From: Cichorium intybus
Lineage: Eukaryota; Streptophyta; Magnoliopsida; Asterales; Asteraceae
Assembly (NCBI GenBank): GCA_023525715.1
Contig: CM042014.1
Span: 19,447,063-19,511,062, forward strand
Length of the DNA: 64,000 nucleotides
Direction: 5' to 3'
Below, piece after piece: positions 53,614-64,000 of this stretch; within the stretch, counting starts at the first letter, position 1; every line of letters starts with the position of its first letter. Made by a program: the position numbers and the translations under genes. The notes under the pieces are model-generated. The model made no database searches and was not told the DNA's origin. It saw only the letters and a list, made by a program, of their open reading frames with translations.

Positions 53614-54387
53614 TGAAAGGTTTTCCGCAACCATGAACTAAAAACCTAAGTTCACATGCAACCTAGAAAAGATCTATGTTTTCTTTCTTTGAACATGTAA
53701 CTAATTCCTAAAGGCCAAACAAAAATTAACTAAAAGAATAAATCAGAAAAACTAACATTTAGTTTTAATCTTGAAGCTAAGCAGCACAAGTGTCCTGCCT
53801 CAAATGAGATCACACCCAGGGAGCCAGAGGGTGGACGAAAATTCCAGAGAGAATAATAGAATGAGCAACTGATAATGAAGTCCAGGGTTCCCTATTTATA
53901 GGGAACCAAGTGGCAAAGCTAGAAACCCTAGCCGCAGCCCATTTTCCGGATTATCTGTACGCGCGCCGCGGCCATATCGTTTGCGCGCCGCGCGCCGCAA
54001 TTCAACTATTTTATTCGTACGAATATGTACGCGCGTCGCGGCCTTTACATTGGCGCGCCGCGTGCCACAATTCAACTATTGAATTTGTACGACTTTAATC
54101 CCTGACCTCCTGATTAATCTAATTAATGCCACAGAAATTAATCCAATTAATTTCTGATTAATTATTAATCAATCAACATAGTTTCTAATTAATATATTAT
54201 CACTTTAATATATTAACAAACCATATCTTTTATTTCTATTGATTTATTAATCCCATAATAAACCAACCTTTCTCTCTACCGAACTTTCTACCAAACCTCC
54301 AGCTATGAGGGCAACCCAAATGGACTTTGCTTCTATTTAATAGGTCAATATAAATTATAAGTCATGGCTTAGACACCTAATCCAACA
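53614..54387 (-). repeat. E3 5' LTR
   Basis: 774 bp partner of 46849-47622. Confidence 0.92.
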
Positions 54388-54392
54388 ATACG

Positions 54393-55436
54393 AAGGTGGA
54401 AAGGTGTTATAACCTGCATGACCGATGACCTATCCCATCAGTTGTATAATAGCAGGAAACGTGATGCTAGAAGATTTGTTATATTCGTAAAGATCTCCTT
54501 TCCAGGTATATAAATGATCTCGGATTATAAACATGATAATGTCAAGAACGTGATCCAAAAATTAAGAGAGTGTAGTAAATACTTGTATAGATTTTATAGC
54601 ATTCAGATCAATAAAGAAATCTCTTTAGTTCCTACTGTGGACATAGTTTGATCAGTTTACATTGAGTGAACCAGTTAAATCCTTGTGTTCTTAAGAAAAA
54701 CACTAAGAGACTCAAATTTTAAAAATGAATTAGCTTCTATTTCTTCAGACCAATAAAACAATGTGAAAGAGTTGGTAGCTTTGCAAGCGGCTCCTGTTAC
54801 TCAAGTAAGGGTCTGGACATTGTTTTATCTTACCGAAGCTAATGTTAGTGACAATGCCTCGAAGTGGTCTATTGAAGAGGCTATTTTAAGCTTTGAGAAG
54901 TAGAATAAGGATCAAGAGTTCTATGTTGCTAGGCATAAGTCTATTTGAAGTAAAGAATAAGATGTTATTTCAATGTTTTTGTATACCCCTTATGTTATCC
55001 CTTGTGTTATCTTAATTTAATTGCTTGTGTGTACCCATATCATGGTTGTGGAGCCGTTATTTGTCTAACGCTTAAAAAACAACTAAGCAAATATCTTTAG
55101 AGTTTAGAGTAGTTGTTGCAATGATTAGGAATGGGTCCAGTCTATGTAAATATCAAAAACTATATGACTTTAATCCTGTAATTTTAGCTATTCAAAACAA
55201 CTCTATTTTGGGGCAATGTTTATCCATAAACACTTACATCTCCAATGTTTAATCTTAAACACTTTCTTTTGCATGAATCAAGTATGAACTTCACATTTTA
55301 TATGCCTAATATAACAATCAAATATGGTACTTTCTTATCTTTATTCCTAATATAAAATCAAGTATGGTATTTTTCCAATGACATATGTTTAATATAACAA
55401 CCTACTATTAAATATGCAAAGCATGTAAGTTTTTAA
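54393..55436. other. Intergenic stretch, possible old coding scrap
   Basis: Around 54781-54950 the plus strand reads APVTQVRVWTLFYLTEANVSDNASKWSIEEAILSFEK before a stop. I do not recognise it. The rest is AT-rich. Confidence 0.35.
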
Positions 55437-56215
55437 TATAAGGTTTTCTGCAAACCATGAACTAAATAACCTAAGTTCACATGCAACCTATAAGGATCTA
55501 TGTTTTCTTCTAATTGAACATATAACAAAAACTAGAGGCTAATAAAAGAAACTAAAGATCAAACAGAAAAAAAACCAACCTTAATTTCTTGGAAGCTGAG
55601 CAGCAAAATTATCCTGCCTCAAATGAAAGTCACACCCAAGCTAAGAGGAGAGGGGATCGAAAATTCCAGAGAGAGTATGTAGAAAGTGGCGAATTCATAT
55701 GGTGCCCAGTGACCCTTATTTATAGTTTCCAGATGACCAGTTGATAAACCTTAGAGATAAACCTTTTTGAATTCAAATAAGATAAACCTTTTATCTTACA
55801 ATTCAAACTCCTATTTATCTTATTATATTAATTTCGAAATCTATATATTTCCATATATAAATTTCGACCTCCACTGGTCACTGTCACACTGCCACTTATT
55901 CAACTATTGAATAATTACAGTTTTAGTCCCTGCACCTTTAATTAATTAAATTAATCCTCAAATTAAATCCAATTAATTCCAGATTAATTTCTAATTAATT
56001 AATATAGTTTCTAATTAATATATTATGAGTTTAATATATATTAATAAACCATATATTTAATTCTTGTTGATTTATTAATCCCATAATAAATCAATCTTTC
56101 TCTCTACCGAATTTTCTACCAAACCTCCAGCCATGAGGGCAACCCAAATGGACTGTGCTTCTATTAATTAGGTAAATACTAATTATTAGTCATGGCTTAG
56201 ACACCTAATCCAACA
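55437..56215 (-). repeat. E4 3' LTR
   Basis: About 779 bp. It is clearly homologous to E2 LTRs but more diverged, with a TG-to-TA change at the outer terminus. Confidence 0.85.
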
Positions 56216-57053
56216 GTCTCCCACTTGGATAAGTCTATGACTATAATTACCAATTTAGCCTCTAATTAACCAGCACCTTAAGCTTCCTAGAAACCACTGC
56301 GAAACTCTGACTTAGTCAGTTCTGTCCAAATATAAGTGATCAGATGATCCTCCGTCCAACTAGATATTTTTCAGACTCAAGACATGGATAAAATCAATCT
56401 GGTCTGATTCACTGTTCCTCGATTTTCGATTTGCATATGACTCTTAGACTACCAATTTAGTCCCGGTTGGCCAACCATTTTAGTCAACTTCAAATTCATC
56501 GAGAGGCCTACATATATCTGTTCCCCGTTAGGGTCAAGGGACGAATAAATTTTGACTCATATACTTATGTCTTTTACCAGACAAATTACTCACAACAACA
56601 CGTTTTATAACACCGAGTTACCGATGCGTTTTCGTATTATCAATGAACAACCGTCTAGTAAATCATAACTCATATGTTTTAGCTTAAAGATCAAAAGATA
56701 TTATCGTCTCAATATTGCTCGTGATATAATCCATGAAGCAATCCATTGAGCGCGGGTTTATCCAATACTCAAATCTCTATTTCCAAGTACTCATGAATGT
56801 TGCAACAATCTTATTGCAATGTCTAACTCCTTAGACAATCTACAACTAATTCATGACAGCCTTGCTTCATACTTACTCCCTAAAAGCATGAGCTACTGTG
56901 GATATTTGAATAATCCAATTATTCAGGAAGTAAAACATGCAAAATGAAACACAATGATATATTATTGACAAAATTAGTAAACCATTACTCATTAATAAAT
57001 CTCCATTACAAAAGTCAATTACAATAACATTGTTACAAGTTTCAAAAACCTAT

Positions 57054-57563
57054 CTAATTACAAAAACTTATATCATCTCTTAATACAATGCTCCTAGCAT
57101 GCTGATTATGCTTAATCCTACTCAGAGCCTTTGTCAAGGGATCTGCAGGATTATCTTCCGATGATACACTCTTTACCAGGAGGTGACCTTCTTCTACCCT
57201 ATGTCTGATGTAGTGGTACTTTTTGTCGATATGTCTGGACTTTCCATGATCTCGCGGTTCCTTTGTCAAGGCGACCGCACCTTCGTTATCGCAGAACAGT
57301 TCCAAGGGCTCCTGAATACTCGGGACTACTCCAAGGTCACCGATAAAGTTCTTCAGCCAAGCCGCTTCTTTTGACGCTTCACTTGCTGCTATGTACTCTG
57401 ATTTGCACGTAGAATCAGCCACTGTTTCATGCTTGGAACTTTTCCAAGTAACTGCTCCACCGTTCAAAAGGAATACCCAGCCCGACTGAGACCGACCACT
57501 GTCTCTATCCGTCTGAAAACTGGCATCTGTATATCCTTCAACTCTCAAGGTATCACTGCCCAC
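57054..57563 (-). pseudogene. E4 pol fragment: RNase H and C-terminus
   Basis: About 169 codons matching the end of E2 Pol with few changes: GYTDASFQTDRDSGRSQSGW, SEYIAASEASKEAAWLKNF, FCDNEGAVALTKEPRDHGKS and DPLTKALSRIKHNQHARS. One extra C near 57561 shifts the frame relative to E2, so the apparent Met start is not genuine. Upstream pol is cut off by the E5 insertion. Confidence 0.9.
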
Positions 57564-57576
57564 CGAGGACTAACAC

Positions 57577-60384
57577 TGTGACACCCCATTTCTACTGTTT
57601 GTAAATACTATGGTTTTTTATAAAATTTCGTGAATACAAAAATACGGTTTATCAAAAACCGACAATTTACATGTTTGAAAACAATGGGTGTACAAATCCA
57701 TATCAAAACTAACCATAGTAAGCAAGAAAGGATTAAACCTTGTGTCCGAGATAGGAGCTATGTGGGCTCCACTCCAGCTAAACTTCATCCAATTATAGCA
57801 TAGTATTTGACCTGGAATACATGGCATAAAAATAAAATACGTAAGACAATAATGTCTCGTGAGTTACATGAGTTTTAGACTCAAACCTTTAACTTCTTTT
57901 CCAACTTTTATAAAACTTATAACATAAACTTCTGTCAAAAATTTATAGAAATATCATACTATACTTGTTACTACTCGAAATCATTTCATATCATCCATTG
58001 CATAATTACCTTCTTTCAAAACTTTATAATAGAATCATAATACAACTCTTTACTTTTCAAGAAAATCATTCTTTGACATACTTTACGAAAATAACATTGT
58101 TCTTACTTTCTTTGACTGGTTTTATAAGCTTGCTGGATTTTTATACTTAGGGCTTTAATCACTATAAGTGATACCCCAAGTCTCTACGGCTAGAAAGAAC
58201 GGATCAATCCTCACCATAGAAGTGCTGAGGCAATCTACTTCGCGATGGGGCTTGCCCCCAGTAGATCCCTTACCTAACCCGGGTAGGTTGGAACATAGTT
58301 CCTTTACTAACGCTGCTTGCTACAATTACCAGTCATACAAAATACTTGCTGCTTACTTAAACATTTCTCATATACATAACTTGTGGCTAGGTGCCAAACT
58401 TCATCATATTATATCTTTATGGCTATATGCCAAGTATAACTTTCATCTTATAATAATCATATGTTTAAAACATATCTTTCTAACATACTAAGCTTTATGC
58501 TAAAACATACTTTTCACATCTTATGGCTATATGCCATGCATACTCAAAAATATATACAGTTTGTAACCAAAACATACTTCTTAAACATCCTGTGGCTATA
58601 TGCCATTCATATTTGAAAACATGTATCATTTGTAATCAAAATATACTTTCATATAATTGGTTCATAGACCAACATACTATCATTTAACTTAATTTGCAGT
58701 TCAAAACATAACTTCAAACATAGCATTATACTTTTATAAACGAGTTGATAATAATACTCTTGCATATAATGTCACATAAAAAGATTTTATAAGAAATCTT
58801 AAATATACTTACTTGCCATGTACCCCAGAATGGGTAAAAATACTGCATGTACTTACCTCATGTGTTGCTAGTGGATTGACTACACGTTCCTTGTATTTAT
58901 ACTCTTTTGATCCAATGATCATTTGTCATGAACCTATAATTACATGTTATACATTAACATTCATTATAACTGATTCTACAACTCATTAGAGTCCTTATGA
59001 TACCAATATAGATCATGGCTAGATAGAATCCTTAAAAATAATCTTTATATTCATTTTATACATCACCGGTGTACACGTATTGCTCTACAGTGCCATCGGA
59101 GGGTCGTATTCTAAATTTTATATTTTTCCAGGACTTTTCATACCATCATGGACTTGTAGTTAAAGTTTGAAGTCATTTGGACATGTCTAGCATCAAATTC
59201 AAACTTTAAAAGTCCCTGAATAAACACACGACTCGTGCAAAATTAAGCCTTGAGAGAGCACGACTCGTGCATGCATTAAATGGCAATCTACTTTGAAGTG
59301 CAGGGGGAGCACGACTCGTGCCAAATGAGCACGACTCGTGCTCTTTCTGGGCAACTTGTTCTTGCTTCGGGTTTGCACTGTAGCAGTCCGATTTTTGTCC
59401 TATAATTCACTAGTTTCACATATTAAGTTCTTTATGACTTACTTAATCGTTTTAGACTCATTCCAGGACCAAAACCCATCTTTTAAACAAGTCTTTTAAC
59501 CATGGAATCATTGATTCCACCCAAATTCCACAAAAACCCGTTTTTGACATTTTTGGTCCAAAAATCCAAATTTCTGAAATTAATCACTTAGGAATGTCTT
59601 AATACATCCTAAATGATCATTTGGACTTAACAAAATCATAAAAATCAGTCTTGATCTCACAAACCCGTGAATTAGGGTTCTTGAGCAAAACCATCACTTC
59701 TTGATTTTTAACATGTTCAATGATTAGAACCTACTTATTTGATGATTTTGAGCAAGATGATTTCATTAGACTTGTGATTTCTGGAGAATCAGAAATCAAG
59801 TTTACAATTCCCGTTCAAGAAATTAGGTAGAATAAGCTTGAAAACATGGAATTCTTACCTTTTGAAGCTTGGAATCATCAATTCCAAGTATTTAAGTTCA
59901 ATTCTTGGAGCTTTGATTTTCAATTCTTCTTGATCGCTCGTATCCTTCTCCAGAGCTCTAGAAGCTGCTCCTAGTTTCCAGTAAATGAGAAGTGTAATAT
60001 CTTCTCATATTTATATTTATTATTTATAAAAAAAATTTGCATCTTAGTCCCTAGCTTTCTTCCTTTGCTCAAAAATGGTCCAAAAATTCACATCTTTACA
60101 AACCAAGTTCCATTAACTACCAAATTACCATTTTTCATGACATTTTGGTCATTTCTATGTCAAATGACTATTTTACCCTTTTTGGTCAAATTTCACTATT
60201 CATGCGGTAAAACTTCAAATTTCACATAATCTCTTATTTCTTATATTATTATTTCACAAATACATATTATCTTACATAATGGTCTTATAATGGGTCGAAA
60301 GACCATTTTACCCTTTTTCAACCTTTTCGCGGGTTTTCCTTACGTATTTTCTCGAATATAAATTCGAGATTTTGGGTCGTTACA
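57577..60384 (-). repeat. E5 3' LTR, 2.8 kb
   Basis: It contains four TGGC-loop-GCCA hairpins at 58384-58605 and four palindromes GCACGACTCGTGC or near copies at 59226-59341. The partner LTR is outside the window. Confidence 0.78.
59226..59341. promoter_or_regulatory. Palindrome cluster GCACGACTCGTGC in E5 LTR
   Basis: Copies at 59226-59238 (first base differs), 59258-59270, 59309-59321 and 59329-59341; each is a perfect inverted repeat around a central C. It might be a binding site for a dimeric regulator. Confidence 0.55.
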
Positions 60385-60398
60385 ACTACCTCCCCCTT

Positions 60399-63300
60399 AT
60401 TGGGATTCCGTCCTCGGAATCATCACATAACTATAAATTTAAGGGATCACTTTTTTTTTTCAAAGGTTTTCAGTTCAAGTCTGGTTCATTGTAAATACTT
60501 TCTTTTATCATTTCATACTCATATTCTTTATTCTTTTATCTTTTCGATATCCTCCTCTTTGAGTTACTTTTGGGTTCTTAATCACTTTTAGAGATTTCTA
60601 CTTTCATATTCTTATCAAGAATAACAGCTTACTTTGTATTTCTTCTCGTATGTTTACCAAGACTTCATAAAATTTATATTAATCATATTCTTTACTTAAA
60701 AACTTCTTCCCAAATACAATTTGGTAAAGCTTTGTATTTATACAAATTTATAAATACATAATGTCTTCCTCTTTAGAATAATATTTCGTTCTTTAATGGA
60801 CATTTCACTTAAACATACCTTATTCATTCTTATCTTTCTCTTTTCTCATATCTTTGTTCATGCGTTATACATAATAGTTTGCTTTTATTCTTTCTTTATT
60901 TCTACTGATAACTCACAGTTGGTTACCATTTTTTTTAAATGCATTCTTTTCCTTTCGTTTCACTTCACACCCTTACTTTTCTGTTTGGGACAAAATCTGT
61001 CGAATCATCATATTATTCACGAGAATCTGCATCTCTCGTTCTGAAAATACTGCTTTTTTATTTTAACAATTAGACATGTTTAGCTTTCCTTCTATGTACC
61101 ATATACAATATTTGACCTTTTAAACTTGTACAGTTTTTTTTTTCTGTTTTCAATCCTTTATAGAGGATTCACAATCTCTTTAAAACTTTATATCTTCCCA
61201 GTTAACCAAATATCATTTTGGTCATTTTACTCTCTTTTCCTTATAATATTCATAATACTTATAATACAAAAATACATTACTTTTATTAAATGACCAAAAT
61301 ACCATTTTCGGTCATTTTATCTGTTTTCTCAACTTTTTAGTCATTCATTCATGTTTCATACTTCAATACTTTTTATCATAAATAACAATCTATTTTATAA
61401 TTCTTCTCATATCTTTACTAAACCATGTGAGATTTTACTCACAGCATTCTTTATTTATAAAGATTCCACTACCATTAAACATAATTATATATGTTTCATA
61501 TTTATGCAATTTCATAGATACACAAAATCTTTTCTTTGTATAAATTTTGTCCTTTAATGGACATTTTACTCGAACATAACTTCTTCTTTGTCAATTCTTA
61601 TCTTTCACATTAGTGCTTAGTTTAGCACCTGATCTTTAGTTTATCCTTTTCTCACGGTATTTAAATTGTTTACCATGATTAATCCAAAATTTGTTTTTCT
61701 TCAATTCACTTAGGGGCTTCATACATGTTGCATACGATAATCCATATTTCCATACTTACTACACTTTCCATAATATTCTTATCTTGTGGTGTATTTATGT
61801 TTCATAAACCACAATCATTAATTTCTTGACATATTCTCACAAGTTCTTAGTTGCATGTTATACACATATGTATATACTTAGTTCTCTCTTGGTTTAAGAA
61901 CTCAACTAGGTATTTTTAACATTTTCGTCCCATGACGAATTCTTGACATAACCTTCAATTACCATTACCTTTCATTACTCTTTACTTGTTATAGCTAATG
62001 CTAAAACAATAATTTTCTTACCTTTATATCTTTTACCATTTCTGTCATGTGTTGTAAGGCTACATGCCTAACACATTATGTTATTCTTTCATTTAAACTT
62101 CACTTCTTTACACTATATATTATATATTTCATATTTCATATAAAACTTAGTTCTTATGTATCTTTAGGTGATACACATCTGTCATTCAATTTCTCATCCT
62201 CTTTCATTCTCTTGTATTTCGAGGCATTATGCCCAATACATCATTTTACTCTTTTGCTTCATACCTAATACTTATTTCATAACCACTTTTATACTTTTGT
62301 ACATCATATTTATATATCCCAAAACTTACTCATGTTTTTACATTTATAAACACATATAAACATACATACACTTCTTTGTATTTCATGGCTACAAGCCATG
62401 TACTGACCATTTCTCATAATCTTTGAATACTTTCACTCGTCACTTCCATTTAGAAGTAATAACTTCCTATCTATTTGTTTTAGTTCTTATCTTGTCTTTG
62501 ATTCTTTGTCTAATACTTATTTAGACGTTTACTCTTGTTCTTTACTTCATATCATTTATGACTTTTAGTTATTTTGCTCACATGCTTTTGATTTTTCTTC
62601 CATTATCATACATCATTATACTCTTTTATTACTGGTATTTCTTCTTATACTTCTTTCATTTGGTTGCGGAATTTAATTCCTAATAACCAACATCTTCTCA
62701 TTATGTTTCTAAATTCTCATAATCAGGTACTAGACCTGATGCCACTTATCTTAATATTTTATTTGTCCTGGGACAACTTTAATATTCTTCTTTTAAGAAA
62801 TAAATTATCAGTTTTTTTTTTTTTACAATTCGAACTGCTTTCCCATACTTGTTGAGTAAGCATGTTCTACTTTCAAGCTTTAGGTTTAATAACTCTTGTC
62901 TTTGACTAAATTCTAACTTCTGTTATAAAGAAGTTCCTCGAAGACAACCAAGAATCTTCATAATCACCTTTCATGTTGTGATGCCTCGCATAACCTACAA
63001 ATGGTTACATTTTCTGCCACTAATTTATATTAAGTAATATTCTTTGCGGATATCGATCCACATTTACTTATCGTGACGTTACTTTTATTCGGGTACATCA
63101 CGTACATGTATCTTCATTTGAATACCACTTCCTTTACAGGCCGATTCATGCTAACAACCTCCAAGTCTCTCTGTAAATGTAGCATTCAACTTACCACCTC
63201 AATATGGTTTTCGTATGTTCATGTTGAAATTAAACAAGGCATAATATCCTTGCTTATTTAAATTTCTTTCTTTTCGACTATGCACAGCGAAGTTATCGGG

Positions 63301-64000
63301 ATTTTGTACCGATCAGTTCTCATTCTTCAACTTCATTTACTCTTCACTTATCTTGCTGCTTGTCACTTTACGTGACTCACCACTAAATTAACAACTGGTT
63401 CACTTGTCCAATTTTTGGACATTTGTTTTTATAGAAATTTATATATTTTTAATACATCCTGCTAGTAATTTTCATTCTTTATGTAAGAGTCTTATAACTC
63501 TCATATGGGTAATCTGTACCCATGTTTCTTCTCCATATCGTTTTTATTCATACCTCTTCTCGCCTCTACAGGCACATACTTTAATGTTTTTCAATCTGTC
63601 TAAAATATTAATTATCACATTATTTCTTTTTTTTTTTATACTAAGTGGTATATATCCACCGTATTAACTTTTAATACTCATAACCTTACTGGTTATTATT
63701 ACACAGGCATATAATTCCCATGTTTTACTTATTACTCTCTTTAAAACTTTACCCACCAGAATACCATTATTCCTTTGTGATTCCATCAGTCTCAATACAT
63801 ATCCTGTGATTATGATAATACGGGCCCATATTACCATAATCACCTATACATATTGATTCTGCTGTTACCACAAGGTTTCACGGAACACTGGTTCCTTTAA
63901 CATATAACACCATTATCAGTACACAATAATCACTACTAAAATCTTACTACTTTATAAACATATAAAGTTTAGACAGTTATGGAAAATATCATATAATTTT
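60399..64000 (-). other. E5 non-coding interior with scattered hairpins
   Basis: The plus strand is rich in T and C and poor in G; no frame exceeds about 90 codons with any domain. Hairpins include TGTGGT/ACCACA 61785, CATGGCT/AGCCATG 62384, ATCAGGT/ACCTGAT 62722, AACTTC/GAAGTT 62915, TGTCCA/TGGACA 63405, ATGGGTA/TACCCAT 63505 and GTGATTATG/CATAATCAC 63806-63843. Confidence 0.55.

Larger units (their letters stand above)
46849..54387 (-). mobile_element. Copia-derived element E3, non-autonomous relative of E2
   Basis: Both LTRs are 774 bp (46849-47622 and 53614-54387), flanked by the duplication ATACG (46844-46848 and 54388-54392). About six differences separate the LTRs. The primer site (53601-53612) and polypurine tract (47623-47633) match E2, and LTR ends and UTRs are clearly homologous to E2. 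There is no gag-pol: only Gag-like (51910-52125) and protease-like (51328-51546) scraps and traces of RT remain. Since LTRs are about 99% identical, the element moved recently despite lacking proteins, so it must use a helper, plausibly E2-like. Confidence 0.93.
55437..57576 (-). mobile_element. Copia element E4 (E2 family), 3' part, interrupted by E5
   Basis: 3' LTR 55437-56215, polypurine tract next to 56216, 3' UTR and the RNase H end of pol, all closely matching E2. The LTR terminus reads TATAAGG instead of TGTAAGG. Homology to E2 stops exactly at AACAC (57572-57576), where E5 begins; the rest of E4 should resume beyond E5 outside the window. Confidence 0.88.
57577..64000 (-). mobile_element. 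Large LTR retrotransposon E5 (3' LTR and part of interior)
   Basis: The minus strand shows a polypurine tract (AAGGGGGAGGTAGT, 60385-60398) followed by an LTR beginning TGTAACGACCCAAAATCTCG and ending GGTGTCACA. The interior continues past the window end. No coding domains are visible, so the superfamily is undecided; the size and non-coding 3' region would fit a Gypsy element. It inserted into E4. Confidence 0.8.

Noticed and set aside
58168..58491. 107-codon frame in E5 LTR
   Set aside because: No domain; LTR sequence with small hairpins.

Overview
This window is plant nuclear DNA, almost certainly from a large, transposon-rich eudicot genome. The retroelement and LTR style would fit Asteraceae such as lettuce, but I cannot prove the species. 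There is no prokaryotic or organellar signal. One intact host gene is visible. Nearly everything else is transposable elements, often nested, or long (TA)n microsatellites.

Layout. 1-219: right end of a CACTA transposon. 840-2907: long (TA)n arrays around a 1.6-kb inverted-repeat element packed with GTTCA/TGAAC palindromes. 2908-11832: complete Copia retrotransposon (here E1) that split a (TA)n array; its pol has one frameshift. 12485-23649: remains of a MuDR-type (MULE) transposase gene on the minus strand, split by a young, intact Copia element (E2, 14037-21683) with target duplication AACAC. 23967-25844: deleted MULE with about 290-bp terminal inverted repeats and one leftover transposase exon. 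26912-27392: tandem three-LTR miniature retrotransposon (TRIM/SMART type) with target duplication ATCCA. 28145-31000: microsatellites, a CACTA end and a 1.3-kb foldback element. 32694-34503: complete CACTA element. 34928-35364: foldback MITE. 35459-38238: the host gene, eight exons on the minus strand, coding for a 694-residue universal-stress-protein plus receptor-like cytoplasmic kinase (PUB51/52-like without a U-box). 38785-43350: second complete CACTA element, starting about 550 bp upstream of that gene. 44383-45395: (TA)n arrays, a palindromic MITE and a poly(T) tract. 46849-54387: E3, a Copia element related to E2 with intact ends but no working pol. 55437-57576: E4, the 3' part of another E2 relative, interrupted by E5. 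57577-64000: E5, a large LTR retrotransposon with a 2.8-kb LTR and a G-poor non-coding internal region running off the window.

Main discovery candidate. The untranslated regions of at least two unrelated Copia families carry arrays of RNA hairpins. Within a family the apical loop is constant, while the stems differ in sequence yet stay complementary. E1 has four hairpins capped by GATAAAGGNNACCTAA just before gag. E2 and E3 share hairpins capped by a different 22-nt loop, with stems TTGATG/CATCAA, TTGGTG/CACCAA and TTAGTG/CACTAA. In E3 the former pol region is a 2.6-kb comb of short, perfect hairpins. This looks like a selected RNA-structure system in LTR retrotransposons, perhaps for packaging, dimerisation or trans-recognition. 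The pairing can be read directly from the sequence; the function is inference.
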